A stretch of DNA of 64,000 nt from Bacteroidota bacterium. Lineage in GTDB: Bacteria > Bacteroidota > Bacteroidia > UKL13-3. The stretch covers positions 62,001-126,000 of the forward strand of contig CANHVU010000003.1 of the NCBI GenBank assembly GCA_947464275.1. The letters are read 5' to 3'. Shown here in pieces: positions 1 to 10,055 of the stretch. A program made the translations under genes and the position numbers. How positions within the stretch are numbered: the stretch's first letter is position 1; the number at the start of each line of letters is the position of its first letter. The notes beneath the pieces are model-generated. The model was not told where the DNA came from, did no database searches, and saw nothing but the letters and a program-made list of their open reading frames with translations.

Positions 1-657
1 AATATTTCAGTTCAATTCTTTACAGACAGAGTAAGACGTATTAATGCTTATTTTAAAAACTTAGCAAATAGTTTTGAAATAATGGTAGATGGAATGGAGC
101 CTGAGCAATTTTTAAAATTCAGGATGAGTTTATTGCCTGCAAGTGGTTTTCAGAGTGCCCAATACCGCATGATTGAAATGTATGCTACTAGTTTTGAGAG
201 ATTAGTGGCTAAAGATAAGCGTGAAGAGTTAAAAGATAAAAGTATAGAAGAGCAGTTTAAATATATTTATTGGCAAGCAGGAGCTACTGAAACTGATACC
301 GGAAATAAAACCCTAACCTTAACCAAATTTGAACAAAAATATGGTGACGAGTTATTGCGTTTAGCTAAAACAAATAAAGCATGTAACCTTTGGGCCATTT
401 ATGAGTCGTTAAATGAAACTGATAAACAAAATCAGGATTTAATAGCTGAACTACGTAATTTAGATTTAAATGTAAATGTAAATTGGCCTTTAATGCACTA
501 TAAATCAGCAGTAAAATATTTGCAAAAACCTAAAGAGGACGTGGCTGCAACAGGCGGAACCAATTGGCAAAAATACTTGCCTCCACGTTTTCAGTTACGA
601 ATATTTTATCCTGAACTTTTTACTCAAGATGAATTAACGAATTGGGGTAAATTTTAA
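1..657 (+). CDS. Tryptophan 2,3-dioxygenase-like protein, 5' truncated by window edge
   Basis: Frame 1 is open from base 1 (NISVQFFTDRVRRINAYF...). The FRMSLLPASGFQSAQYRMIE motif is typical of the tryptophan 2,3-dioxygenase family. Confidence 0.75.
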   Translation, partial: NISVQFFTDRVRRINAYFKNLANSFEIMVDGMEPEQFLKFRMSLLPASGFQSAQYRMIEMYATSFERLVAKDKREELKDKSIEEQFKYIYWQAGATETDTGNKTLTLTKFEQKYGDELLRLAKTNKACNLWAIYESLNETDKQNQDLIAELRNLDLNVNVNWPLMHYKSAVKYLQKPKEDVAATGGTNWQKYLPPRFQLRIFYPELFTQDELTNWGKF

Positions 658-756
658 AATGAACCATGCACTTTTAAAAGTAAAATTGTTTTACACTACT
701 ATATTTTGTTAGAAACTGTTTTTTACCTTTATTTGAGCAATTAACTATAAAAACTT

Positions 757-951
757 ATGCGTAAAATATTTATATCATTATCAATTATTGCATTGATAGC
801 AAGTTGTACTAATGATGCACCTTTAAATACACAAGAACAAAAATCAGTTGATAGCCTTGTAAACAATGAACAAGCAGCTAGTGATTCTTTAATGAAAGCT
901 ATTCAAGCAGAAATTGGTGCTGATAGTTTAGCTGAGGATAGCCTTAACTAA
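757..951 (+). CDS. Small putative lipoprotein
   Basis: 64 aa; hydrophobic N-terminus followed by IASC lipobox; Asp/Ser-rich remainder. Confidence 0.6.
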   Translation: MRKIFISLSIIALIASCTNDAPLNTQEQKSVDSLVNNEQAASDSLMKAIQAEIGADSLAEDSLN

Positions 952-1084
952 TTTTAGAGTTGATAATTGATTATGAAAGTAAATTTAGTGGTTAACTATT
1001 ACCATTCTTAGTTATTTCACGTTTCTAATTGGTTATTAAATTTAAAAAACTATAATTATTGAATTAAAAAACATAAACTAATTA

Positions 1085-1762
1085 ATGTTATCGGTAATAA
1101 TTCCAGTATATAACGAAGTTAACAATATAGATTTATTAATAGAGAGAGTTCTTGCAGTAAATATATTAAAAGAAATTATTATTGTTGATGATGGCTCAAC
1201 TGATGGTACTCGTGCTAAACTTGAAAAATATGCATCAATGCCTAATTTTAAAGTTGTTTTGCATAAAACAAATCAAGGAAAAGGAGCAGCTATAAGGACT
1301 GGTATTTTAGAGGTATCTGGAACTGTTACAATTATTCAAGATGCAGATTTAGAATATAATCCAGAAGAATACCTCTTAATTGTTCCGCCTGTAATGAATG
1401 GTGAAACCAAAGTAATGTATGGTTCAAGATTTTTAAAAACTAATAATGTTCATTCTTATTGGTATTTTTATGCTGGAGGGCAAGTGGTTACTTGGTTTAC
1501 CAATGTTTTGTTTGGTCAAAAGTTAACAGATGAACCAACTTGTTATAAAGTGTTTGATAGTGAATTGTTAAAGTCAATACCTTTACAATGTACAGGTTTT
1601 GAGTTTTGCCCAGAAATTACAGCAAAAGTGGCTAAACTAGGTCATAAAATCCCCGAAATTCCCATCAGTTATTCGCCAAGAACCTTAGATGAAGGGAAAA
1701 AAATAAATTGGAAAGATGGTGTAATTGCTATTTGGACATTAATCAAGTATAGAATTGTGTAA
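1085..1762 (+). CDS. Family 2 glycosyltransferase (dolichol-phosphate mannosyltransferase-like)
   Basis: SVIIPVYNE, IIVDDGSTDGT, NQGKGAAIRTG and QDADLEY motifs. Confidence 0.9.
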   Translation: MLSVIIPVYNEVNNIDLLIERVLAVNILKEIIIVDDGSTDGTRAKLEKYASMPNFKVVLHKTNQGKGAAIRTGILEVSGTVTIIQDADLEYNPEEYLLIVPPVMNGETKVMYGSRFLKTNNVHSYWYFYAGGQVVTWFTNVLFGQKLTDEPTCYKVFDSELLKSIPLQCTGFEFCPEITAKVAKLGHKIPEIPISYSPRTLDEGKKINWKDGVIAIWTLIKYRIV

Positions 1763-2334
1763 TGGAAACTAAAAGTTTTAATAAATTAGATGAATTTATA
1801 GCCAATTGGAGGCTATCAAAAGTTAAAAAATATGTAACCAAAGGAGATACTGTTTTAGATTTTGGTTGCGGTTATCAAGCATATTTTTTAAATAATATCA
1901 AAAATGAAATTTTAAAAGGAGTGGGTATTGATTCAGATATTGAGGCGCATTCAATAAATGAAAATATTGAACTAGTTCAATTTAATTATCAAGCTAGACT
2001 GCCTTTTGAAGATAATACCTTTGATAAAATATTTTTATTGGCTGTATATGAACATATACCATTAGATAAAACCATTCCATTACTTTTAGAATTGAAAAGA
2101 ATTTTAAAGCCTAATGGTAAAATTATATTAACCATTCCAACGCCTAATGGCAAGCCAGTTTTAGAGTTTATGGCATATAAATTACGTGTAATTTCGATAG
2201 TGCAAATATCTGATCATGTAAAATATTATGCTAAAGAAGATATGTTAGAAGACTCGAAAAAGGCTGGACTTAAACTTACCTTTCATGAATATTTTCAATT
2301 AGGATGGAATAGTCTTCAGGTATTAGAAAAATAA
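1762..2334 (+). CDS. Class I SAM-dependent methyltransferase
   Basis: VLDFGCGYQAYF motif I and LLLELKRILKPNGKIILTIPTP; start overlaps the GT2 stop. Confidence 0.85.
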   Translation: METKSFNKLDEFIANWRLSKVKKYVTKGDTVLDFGCGYQAYFLNNIKNEILKGVGIDSDIEAHSINENIELVQFNYQARLPFEDNTFDKIFLLAVYEHIPLDKTIPLLLELKRILKPNGKIILTIPTPNGKPVLEFMAYKLRVISIVQISDHVKYYAKEDMLEDSKKAGLKLTFHEYFQLGWNSLQVLEK

Positions 2335-2362
2335 ATTTTTATAGAACTTAACAAAGTTATAG

Positions 2363-5323
2363 ATGGAAAACATTGCTAAAATTGATACTAGGATTTCAAT
2401 TATATTACAGTTAGAAAAAAAAAATGCAACGCATTTCGAAAACTTTTTTTCTCAAATTGCTAAATCAAAAAGTGATTTAGAATGTATAATCGTTAATAAT
2501 AACGGAACAGAAGACTTTATTTCGAACAATAAAGTTTTTGCTGAACTAATTGGTAAAAATAAAGGTATTGTAATTAATGAAAAAACTTCATTAGGCAATG
2601 CATACTCATTGGCATTAAACAAAGCTACTGGAGCCATTAGTATAATTATTAACGACATTTCTACTATTAACCTAAGTAGTATTTTATCATGGATTACCTC
2701 AAATAAAAAAGGCCTTCAAAACAATGAAATTTATGTTGGCTCACATGGAATTAAGAATAGTAATGGTAAAGTAAGTATCAATTTTGCTTCTAAACTATAT
2801 AACTCAGCTTTAAGGTTTTTTACCCCATTGAATTTAAAAGATCATTCAGCAAATGTGTTGATTTTAAATACAACAAATGCTCAAGTTGTTTTTAAAAGTA
2901 AAATGACCTCAGCTAATTCGCAATTAGAAATTTTAAGTTTAGCAACTTACAACGGAATTGCATTGAATGAATTTGCATTAAGTGCTGAAAAAAATGTTCC
3001 AAATAAGCAAATTTTCAATGTTTTAGCTATACCATTTATTGCCATTGCATTGCGTTTTAAATATTTTGTTACAAGTGCTATTGCTGAGTTAAAATCAGGA
3101 ACTAATCCATCATTAGCAAGTGGGAATCATCCTATTTATCGCCTACTGTTTTTCAGCTTAATTATACTTGCCACTTTTGCCATGCCATACTTAAGTAAAG
3201 ATTTTGGGATGACTTGGGATGAAAAGCAACATAACGATTATTCGATGTTATCTTCTAATTGGATGCTAACTATGGGAGCTGACTCTTCGGCAATTATTGA
3301 TTCGAAGAGCAGTGCAGATTTTATACGTCAGTGTTATAGATACTATGGAGAACAAAGTAATTTGGTGGCTGCTATGGTTTACCGTACTTTTGATTTACCA
3401 CCCTTCGAAACACGACATTTTATTATATCATTATATGGTTTATTAGGTTTAATAGGGATTGCGCTTGCTTCCAAAGAATTGGGAGGCTGGAGAGCAGGTG
3501 TTTTAGGTATATTATTTACCTTTTTTAATCCAGGATGGTTGGGAAACTCTATGAATAATCCAACTGATATTCCTTTTGCTACTGGTTTTGCATTGTCATT
3601 ATACTTTTTCTTTAAGATTTTAAAAGCGCTTCCTAAGCCTAAATTTAGCCATTTAGTTTGGCTTGGTATTGCTATTGGAATAGGAATTGGTGGTCGTATT
3701 GGTGCATTTTTGTTAATTGCTTATTTTGCTCTGTTCTTAGGTGTAAATTGGCTTTCACTATTTAAAAATAAAACAAATAATAACTTTAAACTCATTTGGC
3801 CTTATGCTAAAATATTAATAGCTGTGGCCGTATTTGGTTACTTGTTTGGTGTTTTACTTTGGCCATATGCTTTAGAAAATCCATTCAAAAATCCATTCAT
3901 TGCTTTTTCTAAAGCTTCAGACAATGTTTCTTTTTATACCAATAATGTGGAGATTTTTGAAGGTAAACGACTATACATGAGAGACCAAGCACCATGGTAT
4001 TACGTTATTCGATTTTTAACAATGGGTAATCCATTATATTTATTACTAGGCTTTGTTTTGGGTGTAGTATTAATAAAATGGATGAATAGTAAAATCAAAT
4101 TTGGTTATATTGGATTGTTAATTTTCATGATTATTTTTCCTATTGCCTATGCAGAATATGCTAATTTGAATTACTATAATGGATGGAGACATTACCTATT
4201 TATTTTACCAAGTTTAATCACACTATCAGCTATTACTTTTGATTTTTTACTGGGTCAAAGCAATAAAATTATTCGCATAGTAACAGCAGTTGTTATTATA
4301 GCATTATTTGTAAAGCCAACCTATTGGATAATAAAAAACCACCCAAATGAGTATGTTTACTTCAATGAATTAGTTGGTGGAATTGATGGTGCGTATGGGA
4401 ATTATGAAACCGATTATTATTCAAATTCTTGTCGCGAAGCAGGAGAGTGGATTGCAAAGCAACATCCAAATGAAAAACTAGTGGTTTGTATAAATAATGA
4501 ACCACTAACAGCTTCTTATTATGCCAATAAAATTAATCCAAACTTGCAGTTCCAATGGGTGAGAGAGTATGAAGAGCAAAAACCTAATTGGGATTATTTA
4601 ATCTTGACATCAAGAACTTATTCGAAAAATGAATTATTAAATGGTGCATTTCCTCCTAAAGGAACTGTTTATACAGTAATGGCAGATAATGTTCCTTTAG
4701 CTTGTGTTGTTAAGCGTGAAGTTTCTTATATGCCTTTAGGATATAAATCAATGGATGCTCAAAAATATGATTCTGCTGTTTATTATTTCAAAAAGGCTGT
4801 TGAATGGGAGCCAAAAAGCGAAGAAGCTCACAGAATGTATGGATTTGCTTGTATGGTTAGTAATAATTTTGAAGAGGCTTTAAAGCAATACGATGAAGCA
4901 ATAAGCATTTTTCCTGAAAATTATTCTGCATACTCAAACAAAGGATTATTGTATTTTAATAAAAAAGAATATCAAAAATGTATCGAGGCTTGTGTTAAAG
5001 CTACTACTTATAAAAACAATACTACTGAAGCATATTATTATTCTGCCTTAGCTTATTTAAACATGAATGATTATAATGGAGCAATTGATAGGTTAGAAAC
5101 GGCTTTGAAATTTAATGGACAATCGCCTGAAATATTTTATTATTTGGGTAAATCATATGAGGCTGTTAAAAATAATACACTTGCCGCGACCAACTTTGAA
5201 TATTGTTTGGGTATGAATCCTAATTTTAAACAAGCATGGTATGATTTAGCAAATCAATATAAAATTTTAGGCAATGAAAATGGTTATGAACAATGTATGC
5301 AGCGATTCAACTCTTTACAATAA
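2363..5323 (+). CDS. Large membrane protein: GT2-like degenerate N-terminus, GT-C (GT39-like) membrane domain, C-terminal TPRs
   Basis: N-terminal GT-A-like pattern with motifs replaced; multiple TM helices with TWDEKQH luminal loop; TPR-like repeats (SEEAHRMYGFACMVSNNFEEALKQYDEAISIFPEN...). Confidence 0.75.
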   Translation: MENIAKIDTRISIILQLEKKNATHFENFFSQIAKSKSDLECIIVNNNGTEDFISNNKVFAELIGKNKGIVINEKTSLGNAYSLALNKATGAISIIINDISTINLSSILSWITSNKKGLQNNEIYVGSHGIKNSNGKVSINFASKLYNSALRFFTPLNLKDHSANVLILNTTNAQVVFKSKMTSANSQLEILSLATYNGIALNEFALSAEKNVPNKQIFNVLAIPFIAIALRFKYFVTSAIAELKSGTNPSLASGNHPIYRLLFFSLIILATFAMPYLSKDFGMTWDEKQHNDYSMLSSNWMLTMGADSSAIIDSKSSADFIRQCYRYYGEQSNLVAAMVYRTFDLPPFETRHFIISLYGLLGLIGIALASKELGGWRAGVLGILFTFFNPGWLGNSMNNPTDIPFATGFALSLYFFFKILKALPKPKFSHLVWLGIAIGIGIGGRIGAFLLIAYFALFLGVNWLSLFKNKTNNNFKLIWPYAKILIAVAVFGYLFGVLLWPYALENPFKNPFIAFSKASDNVSFYTNNVEIFEGKRLYMRDQAPWYYVIRFLTMGNPLYLLLGFVLGVVLIKWMNSKIKFGYIGLLIFMIIFPIAYAEYANLNYYNGWRHYLFILPSLITLSAITFDFLLGQSNKIIRIVTAVVIIALFVKPTYWIIKNHPNEYVYFNELVGGIDGAYGNYETDYYSNSCREAGEWIAKQHPNEKLVVCINNEPLTASYYANKINPNLQFQWVREYEEQKPNWDYLILTSRTYSKNELLNGAFPPKGTVYTVMADNVPLACVVKREVSYMPLGYKSMDAQKYDSAVYYFKKAVEWEPKSEEAHRMYGFACMVSNNFEEALKQYDEAISIFPENYSAYSNKGLLYFNKKEYQKCIEACVKATTYKNNTTEAYYYSALAYLNMNDYNGAIDRLETALKFNGQSPEIFYYLGKSYEAVKNNTLAATNFEYCLGMNPNFKQAWYDLANQYKILGNENGYEQCMQRFNSLQ

Positions 5324-5534
5324 CATTTATCAAAATCCCGCTGAAGGTCAATTAAATATTTTATGATTGGATAATTCAGACTTTAAGATAGAAATATACA
5401 ACACCATTGGGCAATTAGAACTAGCAGTTAATAATTCAAATAGAACTGATATTTCTGCTTTAGAAAAAGGTATTTACTTTATAAAAATTCAGTTAAAGAA
5501 TAGTTCAAAAATCATCAAGTTTGTGAAGCAATAA
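5322..5534 (+). pseudogene. Orphan T9SS type A C-terminal sorting domain remnant
   Basis: Frame of 5322 reads NIYQNPAEGQLNIL*LDNSDFKIEIYNTIGQLELAVNNSNRTDISALEKGIYFIKIQLKNSSKIIKFVKQ*, a typical T9SS CTD with one internal TGA at 5364-5366 and no associated gene body. Confidence 0.75.
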
Positions 5535-5545
5535 ATGGTTAAATA

Positions 5546-6181
5546 ATGAATGAAACTTTAAAGGATAATTTTGTAAAATTAGTTTCAAGATACACCCAAA
5601 ATAGTTTATTGATAAATGAACTTTGGAATGAAATAGAACAGCATTATACTGAACCTACTAGGCACTACCATAATTTAATACATATTGCTGCGGTTTACAA
5701 TAAACTATCAGCAATTAAAGGACTTTTGGCTGATTGGGACATGATTCAATTTTCGGTATTTTACCACGATATTTTTTACAATACCAACAAAAACGACAAT
5801 GAACTAAACAGTGCATTATTGGCAAAAAGTAGTTTGCAAAAGTTGGCTATTGAAGACTCAAGAATTGGTACCGTTTTTAGCCAAATTTTAGCTACACAAA
5901 CTCACCAAAATACTAACGATATTGATACCAATTATTTTACCGATGCTGATTTAAGCATTTTGGGTGAAAGTTGGGAAAATTACCAAGTTTACTCCAAACA
6001 AATTAGAGCAGAATACGTTCAATATGCCGATGAGGTGTATGTTCCAGGTAGGATAAAAGTTTTGAATCATTTTTTAGAAATGGAGCGTATTTTTAAAACT
6101 CCCCAATTCCATAATTTATTTGAAATGAAGGCAAAGCAAAACTTAGAAAATGAAATAAAATTACTGAAACAAAATTTATAG
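5546..6181 (+). CDS. HD-superfamily predicted metal-dependent phosphohydrolase
   Basis: RHYHNLIHI and FSVFYHDIFYN (HD) motifs. Confidence 0.7.
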   Translation: MNETLKDNFVKLVSRYTQNSLLINELWNEIEQHYTEPTRHYHNLIHIAAVYNKLSAIKGLLADWDMIQFSVFYHDIFYNTNKNDNELNSALLAKSSLQKLAIEDSRIGTVFSQILATQTHQNTNDIDTNYFTDADLSILGESWENYQVYSKQIRAEYVQYADEVYVPGRIKVLNHFLEMERIFKTPQFHNLFEMKAKQNLENEIKLLKQNL

Positions 6182-6212
6182 CCTTTAATTTATTACTTTT
6201 GGCTCTTATTTT

Positions 6213-6791
6213 ATGATTTTATTAGAAAACACCATTGTTTCGGAAGATATTTTAGAGAAAAATTTCATTTGCAATTTATCTGCTTGTAAAGGAGCATGTT
6301 GCATTGAAGGCGATTCAGGCGCACCAATAACCCAAGATGAGTTGGAAATTTTAGAAGCAGAATTGAAAAATATAAAACCTTATTTAACTGCTGTTTCGCT
6401 TGAGGCTATTAAAACTCAAAACTTTTGGGAAAAAGATACTGATGGCGATTTGGTAACAACTTGTTTGCCAACTGGCGAATGCAATTTTTCGTTACGCGAT
6501 GAAGCAGGAATGTTAAAATGTGGTATTGAGCAAGCTTACCGCGATGGAAAAGCAAGTATTCAAAAACCTTTATCGTGCCATTTATACCCAATTAGAATTA
6601 GCAATGTGGGCGAATTTGAAGCATTGAATTACCACCGTTGGGATATTTGTAAACCAGCATGCAAACTAGGCGAAGAGCATCAAGTGGCAGTTTATCAGTT
6701 TTTAAAAGAACCTCTCATACGTAAGTTCGGAGCTGATTGGTATAATGAGTTAGACGAAATTGCAAAGCAATGGAAAGCAGAAACTAATTAA
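6213..6791 (+). CDS. DUF3109 family Cys-rich protein
   Basis: CNLSACKGACCIEGDSGAP and CHLYPIRI motifs. Confidence 0.8.
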   Translation: MILLENTIVSEDILEKNFICNLSACKGACCIEGDSGAPITQDELEILEAELKNIKPYLTAVSLEAIKTQNFWEKDTDGDLVTTCLPTGECNFSLRDEAGMLKCGIEQAYRDGKASIQKPLSCHLYPIRISNVGEFEALNYHRWDICKPACKLGEEHQVAVYQFLKEPLIRKFGADWYNELDEIAKQWKAETN

Positions 6792-6799
6792 CAAATTAC

Positions 6800-7414
6800 A
6801 TGCAAGTAGTTTTAAAAAGTTTAACCAAAAAATATAACAAGCAAGTTATTTTTACCAATCTCGATTACACTTTTGAGGCCAACCAAACTTATGCTTTGGT
6901 GGGGCATAATGGAAGTGGAAAATCAACTTTGATTCAAATAATTTATAACTATAATACCATAAGCAAAGGCGAAATAAACTACAATTTAAACAATGAATTG
7001 GTAGAAGAAAATGCCCAACGATTTATGGCTTTTGCTGCTCCTTATGTTGATTTGCCAGAAGAATTAACTTTGCAGGAAATAATTGATTTTCATTTTAGTA
7101 TTAAACAAAAACGAATCAATTTAGACATTGGACAATTGTTAACAGATGCTAATTTAAGCGAGCATACTGATAAAATGATTAAGCATTTTTCGAGCGGAAT
7201 GAAGCAGCGAGCAAAGTTGATTTTAGCTTTTGCTACTCAAGCTGATTTGTTACTTTTAGACGAGCCATGTAGTAATTTTGATCATGCAGGAATAACTTGG
7301 TATCAACAATGCATCAATTTGCTTTTGGGTAAATGCACCATCATTGTGGCCAGTAATCAACTTTATGAATACGAGTTTTGCCAACACACATTAGATATTT
7401 TAAAATATAAATGA
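6800..7414 (+). CDS. ABC transporter ATP-binding protein (CcmA-like size)
   Basis: Walker A GHNGSGKST, signature FSSGMKQR, Walker B LLLLDEPCSN. Confidence 0.9.
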   Translation: MQVVLKSLTKKYNKQVIFTNLDYTFEANQTYALVGHNGSGKSTLIQIIYNYNTISKGEINYNLNNELVEENAQRFMAFAAPYVDLPEELTLQEIIDFHFSIKQKRINLDIGQLLTDANLSEHTDKMIKHFSSGMKQRAKLILAFATQADLLLLDEPCSNFDHAGITWYQQCINLLLGKCTIIVASNQLYEYEFCQHTLDILKYK

Positions 7415-8457
7415 CAGCAATAAAACTTACACAATTTAGCCATGGTGCTGGGTGTGGTTGTAAAATAGCTCCTGATAAATTGGAGCAAATTTTAAGCAAT
7501 AATAAATCAACAGATGTGTTTGCCAATTTATTAGTTGGCAATCAAACCAACGATGATGCAGCAGTGTGGGATTTGGAAAATGGACAAGCATTAATCAGTA
7601 CGGTAGATTTTTTTATGCCTATTGTTGATGATGCTTTTAACTTTGGAAGAATTGCTGCTACCAATGCTTTAAGCGATGTTTATGCCATGGGAGGTAAGCC
7701 AATTTTCGCCAATGCTATTTTGGGCTGGCCTATTGATAAATTGCCTTTGGAGTTGGCTTCAAAAGTAATTGAAGGCGCGCAATCAGTTTGTAAGCAAGCT
7801 AATATTCCTATTGCTGGTGGGCATAGTATTGATAGTTTAGAACCCATGTTTGGTTTGGCGGTAAATGGATTAATTAACAAACAAAATATCAAACAAAACA
7901 GCGGAGCAAAAGCTGGTGATTTATTGTTTTTAACAAAACCTTTAGGAACAGGAATAATTGGAACTGCCATCAAACGTGGTTTGATTGAAGCTGAAGCTCA
8001 TGCTGAAATTTGCATTGAAAGTATGTGTACTTTAAATAGCATTGGTTATGATTTAGCAAAACTCAATGGCGTGTCTGCACTCACTGATGTTACGGGTTTT
8101 GGTCTATTGGGACATTTAATTGAAATGGCAGAAGGAGCTGATTTAACAGCAGAAATAAATTGGAAAAATGTTCCTTATTTTGAGTTTATTGATTCGTATT
8201 TACAAAAAAATATTATACCTGATAACACTTATAGAAATTGGAATGCTTACGAGAAAAAAGTTTTTGGATTAAATGACATGAAAGCATTTCAAATCTTAAA
8301 CGACCCTCAAACAAGTGGAGGTTTATTAATAAGTATTCACCCAGATTCAGTTAATGAATTAGAAGAAATATTTAAAACAAATAACTTATCATTATTTATA
8401 AATCCAATAGGCCGCTTTAAAAATGAAACGCCAAATAGGGTAGAGGTTCAACTTTAA
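7411..8457 (+). CDS. selD: Selenide, water dikinase (Cys form)
   Basis: GAGCGCKI N-terminus, NDDAAVW, ALSDVYAMGG, TDVTGFGLLGH and DPQTSGGLL motifs; ATGA overlap with the upstream ABC gene. Confidence 0.95.
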   Translation: MTAIKLTQFSHGAGCGCKIAPDKLEQILSNNKSTDVFANLLVGNQTNDDAAVWDLENGQALISTVDFFMPIVDDAFNFGRIAATNALSDVYAMGGKPIFANAILGWPIDKLPLELASKVIEGAQSVCKQANIPIAGGHSIDSLEPMFGLAVNGLINKQNIKQNSGAKAGDLLFLTKPLGTGIIGTAIKRGLIEAEAHAEICIESMCTLNSIGYDLAKLNGVSALTDVTGFGLLGHLIEMAEGADLTAEINWKNVPYFEFIDSYLQKNIIPDNTYRNWNAYEKKVFGLNDMKAFQILNDPQTSGGLLISIHPDSVNELEEIFKTNNLSLFINPIGRFKNETPNRVEVQL

Positions 8458-9377
8458 TTAATAATAAATTCAACTCGCCTATTTTGTGAGTTTGAATCAT
8501 TGATTGGTTTTGTTCCTCCAAAACCCTTTGCTGTTAGTCTGTTCTTGTCAATACCTAATTTACAGAGTTGTAGCAATACAGCTAAGGCTCTTTCCTCTGA
8601 TAGTTTTTGGTTTAAATGCGTATCGCCATTAGTATCGGTATGTCCTTCAATACTCACATTTAGCGAGGGAAATCGTTTTAAAAAACTCGCTAACAAAGCC
8701 AATTCTTCTTCAGATTTGCCAATCATTTCACTTGTACTTTGTTTAAATAAAATATTTTTCGGTATGTATTTAGCTATTGTATCGGCAATAGGTTTGTTTA
8801 AAATAGGTTTGATTTGCTTTGAAACAACTGTAATGTTTTTTAATGGAACTATTGAATCCAATTTTATTGGTTTAATTTCTCGTTTATTGGTAGTGATATC
8901 TAGTAGATTATCTTTATTAATAATTTCTATTGAATAAGAACTTGGTTTTTTCCATTTAAATTCCAATTTACCTTCCAACATTCCATTGAAATAATCAATT
9001 CTAATATCATAAATTTTATCTTTTTCAAAATAATAATTAGTAGCATAAAAAACCTTATTATTTAAATTCCATGCATCTATTATTTTTTTATCATTTATCC
9101 ATAACCGAACACCATCATCAACCACAAAGCCAATTTTGTATTTACCCGATTCAGGTGCTACTATTTTTCCAAAACATTTAACTGAAAAATATTCACTATT
9201 TAAGTTTTCTATTTCACTATTATAGTCCCAATAAAAATTTACATCAGGACTATATTTTGTAGTTACTTTAGTATTAAATTCAGCTCCATTATAATACTCA
9301 ATTATAAAACCTTTTTGCCCAAATATTGATGATAATAAAACCAATTTTAGCAATATGATCAAATAAAATTTTAACAT
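8454..9377 (-). CDS. PA14 domain plus OmpA-family C-terminal domain protein
   Basis: Signal peptide; GFIIEYYNG...FVVDDGVRLWINDKKIIDAW (PA14); NVSIEGHTDTNGD...LSEERALAVLLQL (OmpA). Confidence 0.85.
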   Translation of the reverse strand: MLKFYLIILLKLVLLSSIFGQKGFIIEYYNGAEFNTKVTTKYSPDVNFYWDYNSEIENLNSEYFSVKCFGKIVAPESGKYKIGFVVDDGVRLWINDKKIIDAWNLNNKVFYATNYYFEKDKIYDIRIDYFNGMLEGKLEFKWKKPSSYSIEIINKDNLLDITTNKREIKPIKLDSIVPLKNITVVSKQIKPILNKPIADTIAKYIPKNILFKQSTSEMIGKSEEELALLASFLKRFPSLNVSIEGHTDTNGDTHLNQKLSEERALAVLLQLCKLGIDKNRLTAKGFGGTKPINDSNSQNRRVEFIIN

Positions 9378-9378
9378 T

Positions 9379-10053
9379 TTAAAAAATAAAATAGCCTAAT
9401 TTGAATCCTATAAGTGGTGAAAATCCATTAAAAGAATAATCCCAAAAAATATTATCGTAATTCCTTAGATTGTTTAGATTATTGCTTGCTTCAGCATTGG
9501 AATAACTGCTGCCTATCCAGCCATTAAAAACAAATTTACCTTTTGAAAAAGTTTGTCCTAAATACAAGCTGCCTGTGGTTTGAATACAATTTGCATCAAA
9601 TTTACCTATTCTATATTCATAAAAAGTTACACCATCATCAATAAATGAAAAATAACCATAATCATTGAGTACAAAATCAAATCTGTTGTGTTGTAATTCT
9701 CCACCAATAAATAAATGATTGTCAGTCTCAGTTTCAAAGTAATATTTAACACCTACATTAAATCCCTTACCATTTATTTCATCATTGTTTCGTTTGCTTT
9801 GGTCTGCAGTGCTACCTATGCTATTTTCTTTGGATTTACCGCCACCTTGATTTACTAATCCTGTATAATATTGTCCTCCAACAAAGATGTGAATTTTTGA
9901 ATTAATGGAATATTCAAAATCAGCTTTAAATCCATTAATAGCTAGGTATAATGGCTGTATATTGAAAGAGAGTTTTGATGAGTCGAAACTATTTTGAGCA
10001 CAAGCTGAATTAATGATAAGAAATGCTACAATTGCTAAGTATTTTTTCATCAT
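9379..10053 (-). CDS. Putative outer-membrane beta-barrel protein
   Basis: Signal peptide; alternating beta-strand pattern; C-terminal phenylalanine (FKLGYFIF). Confidence 0.6.
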   Translation of the reverse strand: MMKKYLAIVAFLIINSACAQNSFDSSKLSFNIQPLYLAINGFKADFEYSINSKIHIFVGGQYYTGLVNQGGGKSKENSIGSTADQSKRNNDEINGKGFNVGVKYYFETETDNHLFIGGELQHNRFDFVLNDYGYFSFIDDGVTFYEYRIGKFDANCIQTTGSLYLGQTFSKGKFVFNGWIGSSYSNAEASNNLNNLRNYDNIFWDYSFNGFSPLIGFKLGYFIF

Positions 10054-10055
10054 AA

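Noticed and set aside
2452-2658. 68-aa minus-strand ORF
   Set aside because: Antisense to the glycosyltransferase fusion N-terminus.
7411-8457. Selenocysteine in SelD
   Set aside because: The catalytic position is encoded as Cys (GCGCK); no in-frame TGA.
8500-8937. 145-aa plus-strand ORF
   Set aside because: Antisense to the OmpA domain of the PA14-OmpA gene.
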